This document shows, piece after piece, positions 25,787-33,580 of a DNA stretch of 64,000 nt (the first letter of the stretch is position 1; the number at the start of each line of letters is the position of its first letter). The notes below the pieces were generated by a model. That model was given only the letters and a program-made list of their open reading frames with translations. It did not search any database and was not told the origin of the DNA. A program made the position numbers and the translations under genes. Origin of the DNA: Comamonas composti DSM 21721 (GTDB lineage Bacteria > Pseudomonadota > Gammaproteobacteria > Burkholderiales > Burkholderiaceae_C); contig NZ_KE386974.1 in assembly GCF_000429845.1 (NCBI RefSeq), positions 12,107-76,106 of the forward strand, in the 5' to 3' direction.

Positions 25787-27001
25787 GTGACCCATCACAC
25801 ACTGCCGCGGAATCTGCATCCAGAAACTCTTGCCGTGCGCGAAGCCGTGGAGCGCAGCCAATGGGGCGAGCACAGCGAGGCGCTGTATCTGACCAGCAGC
25901 TTTGTGCAGCCCGACTGCGCCACGGCCGCGCGCCGCTTCGCCAACGAGGAAGCCGGCTATACCTATAGCCGCACGGCCAATCCCACGGTGGCCAGCTTCG
26001 AGCAACGCCTGGCGGCCATGGAGGGCACGGAATGCGCAGTGGGCACGTCCACGGGCATGGGCGCGATCTTGCTCATGGCGCTGACCGTGCTCAAGGCCGG
26101 CGACCATGTGGTCTGCTCGCAATCCATGTTCGGCTCCACCATCCGGCTGCTCGGTGGGGAGATGGTGCGCTTCGGCATAGAGACCAGCTTTGTCGCGCAA
26201 ACCGATGTGGCGGCCTGGAAGGCGGCCATCAGGCCCAATACGCGCCTGCTGTTTGCCGAGACGCCGACCAATCCGCTGACCGACCTGTGCGACATCGAGG
26301 CGCTGGCCGGGCTGGCCCATGCCCATGGCGCGCTGCTGGCCGTGGACAACAGCTTTGCTTCGCCCGTGCTGCAGCGGCCCGCCCGGTTCGGGGCCGATCT
26401 GATCATTCACTCGGGCACCAAGCTGCTCGACGGCCAGGGCCGGACCATGGGCGGCGCGGTCTGCGGCTCGACCGCCGTGGTGGACAAGATCATGGGCACT
26501 TTTCTGCGCAGCGGCGGGCTCAATATTGCGCCCTTCAACGCCTGGGTCATGCTCAAGGGCATGGAGACCCTGGCGCTGCGCGTGCGCGCCCAAAGCGCCG
26601 CCGCGCTGGAGCTGGCGCACTGGCTTGAGGCCCATCCGAATGTCACGCGCGTCTACTACCCGGGTCTTGAAAGCCATCCCCAGCATGCACTGGCCATGCG
26701 CCAGCAAAACGGCATGGGCGGCCCGGTGCTGTCCTTCGATGTGCTGGGCGAGGGCGCCGAGCAGCTGCGTGCAAATGCCTTTCATGTGGCCGACAGCACG
26801 CGTGTGTGTTCGATCACGGCCAACCTCGGCGACGTCAAGACTACCATCACCCATCCGGCCAGCACCTCGCACGGCCGCCTGAGCGAAGACCAGCGCCGCG
26901 CCGCCGGCATCGGTCAGGGCTTGCTGCGCATCTCCGTCGGTCTCGAGCACCTGGACGATCTCAAGGCCGATCTTTCCAGGGGGCTGGATACGCTTTCCTG
27001 A
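25787..27001 (+). CDS. metZ: O-succinylhomoserine sulfhydrylase
   Basis: 404-residue PLP enzyme of the Cys/Met metabolism family that makes homocysteine directly from O-succinylhomoserine and sulfide. The PLP lysine is in LIIHSGTKLLDGQGRTMGGAV. The region TSSFVQPDCATAARRFANEEAGYTYSRTANPTV binds cofactor phosphate across the dimer. TGMGAILLMALT and the substrate segment SITANLGDVKTTITHPASTSH are typical of MetZ. The start codon is GTG at 25787. Position after purF is the usual metZ context. A second family member (29583-30800) is more MetC-like. Confidence 0.92.
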   Translation: MTHHTLPRNLHPETLAVREAVERSQWGEHSEALYLTSSFVQPDCATAARRFANEEAGYTYSRTANPTVASFEQRLAAMEGTECAVGTSTGMGAILLMALTVLKAGDHVVCSQSMFGSTIRLLGGEMVRFGIETSFVAQTDVAAWKAAIRPNTRLLFAETPTNPLTDLCDIEALAGLAHAHGALLAVDNSFASPVLQRPARFGADLIIHSGTKLLDGQGRTMGGAVCGSTAVVDKIMGTFLRSGGLNIAPFNAWVMLKGMETLALRVRAQSAAALELAHWLEAHPNVTRVYYPGLESHPQHALAMRQQNGMGGPVLSFDVLGEGAEQLRANAFHVADSTRVCSITANLGDVKTTITHPASTSHGRLSEDQRRAAGIGQGLLRISVGLEHLDDLKADLSRGLDTLS

Positions 27002-27100
27002 ACTTCTGCGCCGTCTCGCATCTCTTTCCTCGCGGGGGCGATACCAGGAGCATGGACAATCCGCGATGCCTGCGGCCTACGCCGCGCATGGACAAACACA

Positions 27101-28510
27101 ATGACTTTGAAAAAAATACGCACCCGCTTCGCCCCTTCGCCCACGGGTTTCATCCACCTGGGCAATATCCGCTCGGCCCTCTACCCCTGGGCCTTTGCCC
27201 GCGCCCATGGTGGCGACTTCATTCTGCGCATCGAGGACACCGACCTGGAGCGCTCCACCCAGGCTTCGGTGGATGTGATCATCGAAGGCATGGAGTGGCT
27301 GCAACTGAGTCATGACGAAGGCCCGTTCTACCAAATGCAGCGCATGGACCGCTACAAGGAAGTGCTGGCCACGCTGCAGGAAAAAGGCCATGTCTACCCC
27401 TGCTATATGAGCATGGAAGAGCTGGACGCCCTGCGCGAGAAGCAGATGGCGAACAAGGAAAAGCCGCGCTATGACGGGACCTGGCGTCCCGAGCCCGGCA
27501 AGGTGCTGCCCCAGATTCCCGAGGGTGTGAAGCCCGTGCTGCGCTTCAAGACGCCCAAGGACGGCGTGGTGGCCTGGGAAGACAAGTGCAAGGGTCGCAT
27601 CGAGTTCCAGAACTCGGAGCTGGACGATCTGGTGATTGCCCGCCCCGATGGCACGCCCACCTACAACTTCTGCGTCTGCGTGGACGATATGGACATGGCC
27701 ATCACCCATGTCATCCGTGGTGACGACCATGTGAACAACACGCCGCGCCAGATCCACATCTTCGAGGCCCTGGGCGCCCAGGTGCCGGTGTTTGCCCACC
27801 TGCCCACCGTGCTCAACGAGCAGGGCGAAAAGATGAGCAAGCGCAACGGCGCCAAGGCCGTGACGCAGTACCGCGACGAGGGCTATCTGCCCGACGCCAT
27901 GGTGAACTACCTGGCCCGCCTGGGCTGGAGCCATGGCGACGACGAAATCTTCAGCCGTGCCCAGTTCCTGGAGTGGTTCAATCTGGACCACCTGGGTCGC
28001 AGCGCCGGCCAGTTCGACGAGGCCAAGCTGCGCTGGGTGAATGCCCAGCATCTGAAGGCCATGGACGATGTGGCACTGGCCGCACTGGCCAAGCCCTTTG
28101 TGCGCAAGGCCGGTGTGGATGCGGCTGCGCTGGAAGCCGACGACCGCCTGGTGCGCATCGTGGCCCTGTTCAAGGACCGCTGCGAAACCCTGGTGGACCT
28201 GGCCAACTGGGTCAAGGTGTTTTATGTGGACAGCGTGGAGCGTAATGCCGAGGACTACGCCAAGCATGTGACGCCCGAGGCCCAGGCCGTGCTGGATGCC
28301 TTTGCCGCCGCCATGCAAACCGTGGAATGGAGCAAGGAAGCCATTGCCGCCGCCATCAAGCAAGTGCTCAAGGAGCAGGGGGTGAAGATGCCCGTGCTGG
28401 CCATGCCCGTGCGCGTTCTGACCGTGGGTACGGCGCATACGCCATCGGTGGATGCGGTGCTGGAATTGCTGGGTTGTGAAAAAATTCTGGCCCGTTTGAA
28501 AAACCGTTGA
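27101..28510 (+). CDS. gltX: Glutamate-tRNA ligase
   Basis: 469-residue class I aminoacyl-tRNA synthetase charging tRNA-Glu. The HIGH-type motif is [16 protein letters not shown], the zinc-binding-region and Rossmann core are intact, and the KMSKS-type motif is [12 protein letters not shown]. The C-terminal anticodon-binding helical domain is complete. Its substrate tRNA-Glu genes lie only 195 bp downstream in three copies, an attractive but possibly coincidental arrangement. The tRNA promoter overlaps the end of this gene. Confidence 0.97.
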   Translation: MTLKKIRTRFAPSPTGFIHLGNIRSALYPWAFARAHGGDFILRIEDTDLERSTQASVDVIIEGMEWLQLSHDEGPFYQMQRMDRYKEVLATLQEKGHVYPCYMSMEELDALREKQMANKEKPRYDGTWRPEPGKVLPQIPEGVKPVLRFKTPKDGVVAWEDKCKGRIEFQNSELDDLVIARPDGTPTYNFCVCVDDMDMAITHVIRGDDHVNNTPRQIHIFEALGAQVPVFAHLPTVLNEQGEKMSKRNGAKAVTQYRDEGYLPDAMVNYLARLGWSHGDDEIFSRAQFLEWFNLDHLGRSAGQFDEAKLRWVNAQHLKAMDDVALAALAKPFVRKAGVDAAALEADDRLVRIVALFKDRCETLVDLANWVKVFYVDSVERNAEDYAKHVTPEAQAVLDAFAAAMQTVEWSKEAIAAAIKQVLKEQGVKMPVLAMPVRVLTVGTAHTPSVDAVLELLGCEKILARLKNR

Positions 28511-28525
28511 AAATCTGTCTATAAT
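28496..28525 (+). promoter_or_regulatory. Probable sigma70 promoter of the tRNA array
   Basis: TTGAAA (28496-28501) and a consensus TATAAT (28520-28525) are separated by 18 bp, about 60 bp upstream of tRNA-Ala. The -35 lies inside the last codons of gltX. The next bases (TCGAGGCTCTGC) are not strongly GC-rich in the discriminator. Confidence 0.6.
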
Positions 28526-28583
28526 TCGAGGCTCTGCACAACGCGGTTGATTAAAAACAAAAGCGTTGTCGGAAAAGATTTTC

Positions 28584-28659
<76 letters not shown>

Positions 28660-28704
28660 AAATTGAAGACGGCGAGCTGCAAAGCCCGCATCGTTCTAGG
28701 AATT

Positions 28705-28780
28705 GACCCTATCGTCTAGAGGCCTAGGACACTACCCTTTCACGGTAGGTACCGGGGTTCGAATCCCCGTAGGGTCGCCA
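28705..28780 (+). tRNA. tRNA-Glu (anticodon TTC), copy 1
   Basis: 76-nt cloverleaf with acceptor GACCCTA/TAGGGTC, anticodon loop CCTTTCA in the ACTAC/GGTAG stem context (anticodon TTC), T-loop GGTTCGAATCC and encoded CCA. First copy of three identical tRNA-Glu genes. Confidence 0.96.
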
Positions 28781-28828
28781 AGTTTGAAGCACTTGTCGCT
28801 ACAAAATAGCGAGCAAAGCTTTCTGCCA

Positions 28829-28905
28829 GGAGTGGTAGTTCAGTTGGTTAGAATACCGGCCTGTCACGCCGGGGGTCGCGGGTTCGAGTCCCGTCCACTC
28901 CGCCA
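28829..28905 (+). tRNA. tRNA-Asp (anticodon GTC), copy 1
   Basis: 77-nt cloverleaf with acceptor GGAGTGG/CCACTCC, anticodon stem-loop CCGGC-CTGTCAC-GCCGG (anticodon GTC), T-loop GGTTCGAGTCC and encoded CCA. The spacer between Glu and Asp contains a small hairpin TCGCTA/TAGCGA. Confidence 0.96.
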
Positions 28906-28916
28906 GTCGCTTGATG

Positions 28917-28947
28917 AAAAGCGCCTTTGTCTGGAAGGCGCTTTTTT
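28917..28947 (+). terminator. Intrinsic terminator inside the tRNA array, unit 1
   Basis: Perfect 11-bp stem AAAAGCGCCTT/AAGGCGCTTTT with a 7-nt loop and T-run. It sits between Glu-Asp unit 1 and unit 2, so read-through, or a separate promoter, is needed to express the later copies. Confidence 0.88.
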
Positions 28948-28967
28948 AATCGGCAAGTCCAGGTTTT

Positions 28968-29043
28968 GACCCTATCGTCTAGAGGCCTAGGACACTACCC
29001 TTTCACGGTAGGTACCGGGGTTCGAATCCCCGTAGGGTCGCCA
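28968..29043 (+). tRNA. tRNA-Glu (anticodon TTC), copy 2
   Basis: Identical to copy 1, offset by exactly 263 bp. Confidence 0.96.
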
Positions 29044-29091
29044 AGTTTGAAGCACTTGTCGCTACAAAATAGCGAGCAAAGCTTTCTGCCA

Positions 29092-29168
29092 GGAGTGGTA
29101 GTTCAGTTGGTTAGAATACCGGCCTGTCACGCCGGGGGTCGCGGGTTCGAGTCCCGTCCACTCCGCCA
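29092..29168 (+). tRNA. tRNA-Asp (anticodon GTC), copy 2
   Basis: Identical to copy 1, offset by exactly 263 bp. Confidence 0.96.
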
Positions 29169-29179
29169 GTCGCTTGATG

Positions 29180-29210
29180 AAAAGCGCCTTTGTCTGGAAG
29201 GCGCTTTTTT
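29180..29210 (+). terminator. Intrinsic terminator inside the tRNA array, unit 2
   Basis: Second exact copy of the 11-bp stem terminator, between unit 2 and unit 3. Confidence 0.88.
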
Positions 29211-29230
29211 AATCGGCAAGTCCAGGTTTT

Positions 29231-29306
29231 GACCCTATCGTCTAGAGGCCTAGGACACTACCCTTTCACGGTAGGTACCGGGGTTCGAATCCCCGTAGGG
29301 TCGCCA
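29231..29306 (+). tRNA. tRNA-Glu (anticodon TTC), copy 3
   Basis: The tRNA is identical to copies 1 and 2, but the spacer that follows it is shorter and diverged. Confidence 0.96.
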
Positions 29307-29348
29307 AGTTGCAGCACTTGGCTCGCAAGAGCGCAAAGCTGTCTGCCA

Positions 29349-29425
29349 GGAGTGGTAGTTCAGTTGGTTAGAATACCGGCCTGTCACGCCGGGGGTCGCG
29401 GGTTCGAGTCCCGTCCACTCCGCCA
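29349..29425 (+). tRNA. tRNA-Asp (anticodon GTC), copy 3
   Basis: The tRNA is identical to copies 1 and 2. It is followed by a different terminator. Confidence 0.96.
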
Positions 29426-29433
29426 AATCTTGT

Positions 29434-29468
29434 AAAGCCTCAGAGTTCTTTGCTCTGGGGCTTTTTTT
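29434..29468 (+). terminator. Terminal terminator of the tRNA array
   Basis: Stem AAAGCCTCAGAG/CTCTGGGGCTTT with one G-U pair, a 7-nt loop and a T7 run. Confidence 0.88.
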
Positions 29469-29560
29469 GTTGCCAGCTCGTTCCAGCGCAAATAACGGCT
29501 TTTTGCCGGCTGAGCCTGGAAGATCCTGGCCAGCTCTTGGCGCCGTGGGAAAGAGCCCTT

Positions 29561-29574
29561 GAACACGTTCTAAG
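29561..29574. repeat. Half-copy of the GAACGTG-type dispersed palindrome
   Basis: GAACACGTTCTAAG, just before the metC start, matches one side of the palindromes found at 43328 and 55231 and the core of the element ends at 185 and 458. A short match, so chance is possible. Confidence 0.35.
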
Positions 29575-29582
29575 ATGCAGAC

Positions 29583-30800
29583 ATGACCGACCCTCAGCTC
29601 CCTACCCATCTCATACACCATCCCTACCAGCCGCCTGCGGGCTTTGTGGCGCCCCAGCCGGCCGTGCACAAGGCGTCGACGGTGATCTTCGAGAACGTGG
29701 CCGCCATGCGCGCGCGCCAGTGGCTGGACAAAAGCAGCTATACCTACGGCCTGCATGGCACGCCCACCACGTTCACGCTGGAAGAGCGCCTGTGCGCGCT
29801 CGAGGGGGGGCTGCAATGCCTGCTGGTGCCCAGCGGCCTTGCAGCCATTGCCAATGTCTCCCTGAGCCTGCTGCGCACGGGCGAGCACATGCTGCTGCCC
29901 GACAACGCCTACGGCCCGAACAAGACTCTGGCTCATGGGGAGCTGGCGCAGTTCGGCATCGGCCACGATGGCTATGACCCCATGAGCATTGACGATCTCG
30001 CGGCCAGGATCCGGCCCGAGACGCGCCTGGTCTGGCTGGAGGCCCCGGGCTCGGTGACCATGGAGTTCCCCGATCTGGTGGCCATGGTGCGCCTGTGCCG
30101 CGAGCGCGGGCTGATCTGCGTGCTCGACAACACCTGGGGCGCAGGTCTGGCCTTCAGGCCCTTCGATCTGCTGGGCGACGGCGCGCTGGGTGTGGATGCC
30201 ACCGTGCATGCGCTCACCAAATACCCCAGTGGCGGCGGTGACGTGCTCATGGGCAGCATCATCACGCGCGACCCGGGGCTGGGCATGCGGCTCAAGCTCA
30301 CCCACATGCGCCTGGGCCTGGGGGTCAGCGGCAACGATGCCGAGACCGTGCTGCGCTCCCTGCCCAGCATCGCACTGCGTTACCAAGCCCAGGACCGCAC
30401 AGCACGCGCGCTGGCCCGGTGGCTGGCCGAGCAGCCTGCCGTGGCCCAGGTGCTGCACCCGGCCATGCAGGGCTCTCCAGGTCATGCGAGCTGGAAGGCC
30501 TTGTGCGGCGGCGACCAGGGTGAGGGCGTGGCGGCCGGCCTGTTCAGCGTGGTCATCGACCCGGCTCACGGGCAAGAGGCCGTGGACCGCTTCTGCGACA
30601 GCCTGCAGCTGTTCAAGATCGGCTATAGCTGGGGCGGCCCCATGAGCCTGGTCGTGCCCTACGAGCTGCCCTCCATGCGCGGCTGCGCGACCCCGCAGAT
30701 CCGTTCCGGCACCGTGGTGCGCTTTGCCATCGGCCTGGAGGCGCAGGCCGATCTGCGCGCCGATCTGCAGCAGGCGCTGACGCAGGCCTTCGGGGCTTGA
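29583..30800 (+). CDS. metC: Cystathionine beta-lyase (MetC-type PLP enzyme)
   Basis: 405-residue Cys/Met metabolism PLP enzyme, probably cleaving cystathionine to homocysteine, pyruvate and ammonia. The PLP lysine is in ATVHALTKYPSGGGDVLMGS. YTYGLHGTPTTFTLEERLCALEGG and LVPSGLAAIANV are cofactor-binding segments, and DNTWGAGLAFRPFDLLGDG carries the Asp that contacts the PLP nitrogen. The C-terminal SWGGPMSLVVPYE is typical of MetC rather than of gamma-synthases. It stands alone after the tRNA array and ends in an AGCGCTT hairpin. Confidence 0.88.
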   Translation: MTDPQLPTHLIHHPYQPPAGFVAPQPAVHKASTVIFENVAAMRARQWLDKSSYTYGLHGTPTTFTLEERLCALEGGLQCLLVPSGLAAIANVSLSLLRTGEHMLLPDNAYGPNKTLAHGELAQFGIGHDGYDPMSIDDLAARIRPETRLVWLEAPGSVTMEFPDLVAMVRLCRERGLICVLDNTWGAGLAFRPFDLLGDGALGVDATVHALTKYPSGGGDVLMGSIITRDPGLGMRLKLTHMRLGLGVSGNDAETVLRSLPSIALRYQAQDRTARALARWLAEQPAVAQVLHPAMQGSPGHASWKALCGGDQGEGVAAGLFSVVIDPAHGQEAVDRFCDSLQLFKIGYSWGGPMSLVVPYELPSMRGCATPQIRSGTVVRFAIGLEAQADLRADLQQALTQAFGA

Positions 30801-30808
30801 GGCTGAGT

Positions 30809-30910
30809 AATAAAAGAGAGCTGTTTGCGCTTGCCATTACTGGGTTTCAGCCATGAATTGGCTTGAGTCTGGCTGTAGTCAAGCGCAACCAGCTCTGTTT
30901 TTTGATAGCC
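30809..30910. repeat. AGCGCTT-family intergenic hairpin, long-loop form
   Basis: The arms AGAGAGCTGTTTGCGCTTG and CAAGCGCAACCAGCTCTG pair across about 50 nt with an internal CAGCCATGAATTGGCTTG hairpin. An A-run lies before and a T-run after. It follows metC directly and probably terminates it. Confidence 0.7.
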
Positions 30911-31019
30911 ATCACCATCCGCCCGCACCTCGGACTTGGTAGTTTCGCCATGGCTGGCCAGAAACTGCTGGGCTAAGTTGCAGCCTGAAAGCGCTTTCGC
31001 GCAGCCCAGGAGGTCCGGC

Positions 31020-31823
31020 ATGCAAGCTTCCCCCGACTCGGATGAGCGCCCGCAGCCCGCTGCGCTGCAGGTGCGCCAGCTGACCATGGCCGATCCCTGG
31101 CACTGGCTGCGTCTGGGTTGGCGGGATCTGAGGCGGGCGCCGGGCCTGGCCCTGTTCTACGGCGTCTGCTTCTGGTGCATGGCCTGGCTGCTTGCCTGGG
31201 TGTTCAGGGCCAGTCCCGAATACACCATGTCCCTGGCCAGCGGCTGTCTGCTGCTGGGCCCATTTCTGGCCATGGGCTTGTATGACGCGAGCCGCCGGCT
31301 GGAGCAGGGTCTGGCGCCCGAGCTTTCGAGCTCGCTGACCTGCTGGGACGCGCACATGGCCAGCATGGGCATGCTGGTCATGGTGCTCATCGTGCTGGAG
31401 CTGCTGTGGGGGCGTGCCTCCCTGGTGGTGTTTGCGGTGTTCTTCGATACCGGCATGCCCAGCACGGCCAGCGTCATGCAGGTGGTGCTGCGGCGCGAGA
31501 ACTGGGAGTTTCTTGCGGTCTACACCCTGGTCGGCGCAGCGTTCGCGGGGCTGGTCTTCTCCTGCATGGCTGTGGCCCTGCCGGCCATACTGGACCGTGA
31601 TACCGATGCGCTCACGGCCTGCATCACCAGCCTGCGTGTGGTCGCGCTCAATGCGGGTGTGATGCTGCAGTGGGGGCTGATGATTACCGTTTTCATCGCG
31701 GCAGCCCTGTGGTGGCATGCGCTGGGCCTGCTGCTTGTCGGCCCCTTGCTTGGCTGTGCGAGCTGGCATGCCTACCGCAGCAGCGTGGAGCCAGAGCCCG
31801 CGTCGCCGGCAGGGGTTGACTGA
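31020..31823 (+). CDS. DUF2189 family integral membrane protein
   Basis: 267-residue membrane protein with about six hydrophobic helices. The segment DPWHWLRLGWRDLRRAPGLALFYG at about residues 26-50 and GCLLLGPFLAMGLYDASRRLEQG are typical of the DUF2189 family. The start at 31020 is set by a perfect AGGAGG site 7-12 bases upstream. The function is unknown; family members are often near respiratory genes, though none is adjacent here. Confidence 0.82.
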   Translation: MQASPDSDERPQPAALQVRQLTMADPWHWLRLGWRDLRRAPGLALFYGVCFWCMAWLLAWVFRASPEYTMSLASGCLLLGPFLAMGLYDASRRLEQGLAPELSSSLTCWDAHMASMGMLVMVLIVLELLWGRASLVVFAVFFDTGMPSTASVMQVVLRRENWEFLAVYTLVGAAFAGLVFSCMAVALPAILDRDTDALTACITSLRVVALNAGVMLQWGLMITVFIAAALWWHALGLLLVGPLLGCASWHAYRSSVEPEPASPAGVD

Positions 31824-31934
31824 GCTTATTTACGCGCTCCTTGCGGCGCCTCAAGCCCTTGCGGATACAGTGAGGCTTTGGCCTTGGATCAACCGCCTGG
31901 TTGTAAGGTCTGCAGATGTTAGGAGATTGACACT

Positions 31935-32120
31935 ATGGCAACGCCCAATTATTCGTATGAAAAACGTCAGCGCGAGCTGGCCAAGAAGCAGAAAAAGCTG
32001 GACAAGGAAAGAGCCAAGGCCGAGCGCAAGAGCTCTGACGAGGGTGGTCTGGCCCCCGGAGCCGGCCAGGCCGATGCCGCAGCGAGCGCTGGCGAAGCGG
32101 GCGAGAGGGCCAGGACCTGA
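31935..32120 (+). CDS. Small highly charged protein of unknown function
   Basis: 61-residue protein, Lys/Glu/Arg-rich and helical in its first half (YEKRQRELAKKQKKLDKERAKAERK), then Ala/Gly-rich. An AGGAG ribosome site lies a suitable distance upstream of the ATG, and the codon use is like the neighbours. The N-terminal start MATPNYSYEKRQ looks like a conserved small protein rather than a chance frame. It could be a nucleic-acid-binding peptide, but no function is established. Confidence 0.6.
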   Translation: MATPNYSYEKRQRELAKKQKKLDKERAKAERKSSDEGGLAPGAGQADAAASAGEAGERART

Positions 32121-32181
32121 GGGGCTGCATGCGGAGCGGCGCGCCAGCCACTGCATGCGACCCGACGCAGCTGCGCGATTT

Positions 32182-32853
32182 TCAGGGCTGTTTCAGCAAC
32201 TTGAGCAACTCGGGCCAGACGTTGTCCAGCATATGGGGCTGGGCATTCGCCTTGGGATGGATGCGGTCGGCCTGGAACCACTGGGCCGTATCTGCAGCGC
32301 CCGTATCGCCGATGCCGGCGAGCAAAAACGGCACCAGCCCCGTCTTGTACTGCCGGGCGATCTGCGGAAACAGCTGCTGGAACTGGTTCGTATAGCTGTT
32401 GCCATAGTTGGGCGGCACCTGCATGCCCACCAGCAACACCTTGGCACCGGCCTTCTGGCTGGCCTGCACCATGGCTTGCAGATTGGCCTGCGTGCCCTGA
32501 GGGCCTTGCAGGGGCAGGCCGCGCAAGGCGTCATTGCCGCCCAGCTCCAGAATGACCACCGAAGGCCTGTGCTGGGCCAGCAGGGCCGGCAGGCGTGAGA
32601 GGCCGCCCGAGGTGGTCTCGCCGCTCACGCTGGCGTTGACCACGGCCAGGCTGCGCTGCTGCTCGGCCAGACGCTGCTCCAGCAAGGCCACCCAGCCCGT
32701 GCCGCGCGCCAGGCCATACTCGGCGCTCAGCGAATCGCCGAGCACCAGCAAGGGGCCTGCAGGCTTGGCAGCCTGTGCGGACATGCCCAGGCTCAATCCC
32801 AGGAGCAGGCTGCCCGCGATAAAGTGGCGGCGTTTCTTCAATTCATACTGCAT
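32182..32853 (-). CDS. SGNH-type arylesterase/lysophospholipase (TesA-like)
   Basis: 223-residue exported GDSL/SGNH hydrolase. It has a signal peptide at about 1-28 (HFIAGSLLLGLSLGMSAQA), the nucleophile Ser in block I LVLGDSLSAEYG, block III GGNDALRG, and the catalytic Asp-x-x-His at the end (ADRIHPKANAQPHM). E. coli TesA has the same architecture and, as here, lies back to back with ybbA. Its ATG is only 15 bp from the ATG of the divergent ATPase, so the promoters must overlap coding sequence. Confidence 0.9.
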   Translation of the reverse strand: MQYELKKRRHFIAGSLLLGLSLGMSAQAAKPAGPLLVLGDSLSAEYGLARGTGWVALLEQRLAEQQRSLAVVNASVSGETTSGGLSRLPALLAQHRPSVVILELGGNDALRGLPLQGPQGTQANLQAMVQASQKAGAKVLLVGMQVPPNYGNSYTNQFQQLFPQIARQYKTGLVPFLLAGIGDTGAADTAQWFQADRIHPKANAQPHMLDNVWPELLKLLKQP

Positions 32854-32868
32854 TTTCTTCAACTCCTT

Positions 32869-33549
32869 ATGTCGCAAACCCTGGCCCAGCCCCTGATAGA
32901 AGTCGAGCATGTTTTCAAGTCGGTCAGCGACTCCACGGGAACCCTGGACATTCTGCGTGATATCGATCTGCGCTTTGCGGCGCGTGAAACCGTGGCCATT
33001 GTCGGCGCCTCGGGCTCGGGCAAGAGCACGTTGCTGTCGATTCTTGCGGGTCTGGATACGCCCACGCGCGGTACGGTGAGGCTGCAGGGCCAGGATTTGT
33101 TCGCGCTCGACGAGGATGCGCGCGCGGCCTTGCGCGCCCAGAAGCTGGGCTTTGTATTCCAGAGCTTTCAGCTGCTGGGCAATATGACGGCGCTGGAGAA
33201 CGTGATGCTGCCGCTGGAGCTCGCGGGCCGGCGCGATGCGCGCAAGCAGGCTACGGACATGCTGGGCCGCGTGGGTCTGGGCCAGCGCCTGGGCCACTAT
33301 CCCAAGCTGCTTTCGGGCGGCGAACAGCAGCGCGTGGCACTGGCGCGGGCCTTTGTGGTCGAGCCTGCCGTGCTGCTGGCCGACGAGCCCACGGGAAGCC
33401 TGGACTTCGCAACGGGTGAGACCATCATGGAGCTGATGTTTGCGCTCAACCGTGAGCGCGGCACGAGCCTGATCATGGTCACTCATGACCGCAGCATTGC
33501 CGGGCGCTGCGAGCGCCGGGTCACGATCGAGGCCGGCAGGGTGGTTTGA
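32869..33549 (+). CDS. YbbA-like ABC transporter ATP-binding protein
   Basis: 226-residue ATPase of the LolD/MacB/YbbA group. Walker A is GASGSGKST, the signature is LSGGEQQRVALARA, Walker B is VLLADEPTGSLD, and the H-loop is VTHDRS. In E. coli the partner permease ybbP follows ybbA. Here the next gene is the convergent sstT, so the permease must be elsewhere or missing. It is divergent from the TesA-like gene with 15 bp between start codons. The transported or extracted substrate is unknown. Confidence 0.9.
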   Translation: MSQTLAQPLIEVEHVFKSVSDSTGTLDILRDIDLRFAARETVAIVGASGSGKSTLLSILAGLDTPTRGTVRLQGQDLFALDEDARAALRAQKLGFVFQSFQLLGNMTALENVMLPLELAGRRDARKQATDMLGRVGLGQRLGHYPKLLSGGEQQRVALARAFVVEPAVLLADEPTGSLDFATGETIMELMFALNRERGTSLIMVTHDRSIAGRCERRVTIEAGRVV

Positions 33550-33580
33550 GCTGCTGACTCGTTGAGGCGCCAGACGGCTC

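Larger units (their letters stand above)
28705..29230 (+). repeat. Exact 263-bp tandem duplication of the Glu-Asp tRNA unit
   Basis: 28705-28967 and 28968-29230 read as identical 263-bp units, each containing tRNA-Glu, a spacer, tRNA-Asp and an intrinsic terminator. A third Glu-Asp unit follows at 29231-29425 with identical tRNAs but a shorter, diverged spacer. The identity of the non-tRNA spacer marks the first two as a recent duplication or gene-converted pair. Confidence 0.9.

Noticed and set aside
28705-29425. Possible CRISPR-like regular repeat
   Set aside because: The repeats are complete tRNA genes with cloverleaf folding; spacing and length are wrong for CRISPR and no cas gene is nearby.
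28703-29435. Repeated 80-100-codon open frames in the tRNA array
   Set aside because: They translate the tRNA-Glu and tRNA-Asp genes and are repeated only because those tRNAs are repeated.
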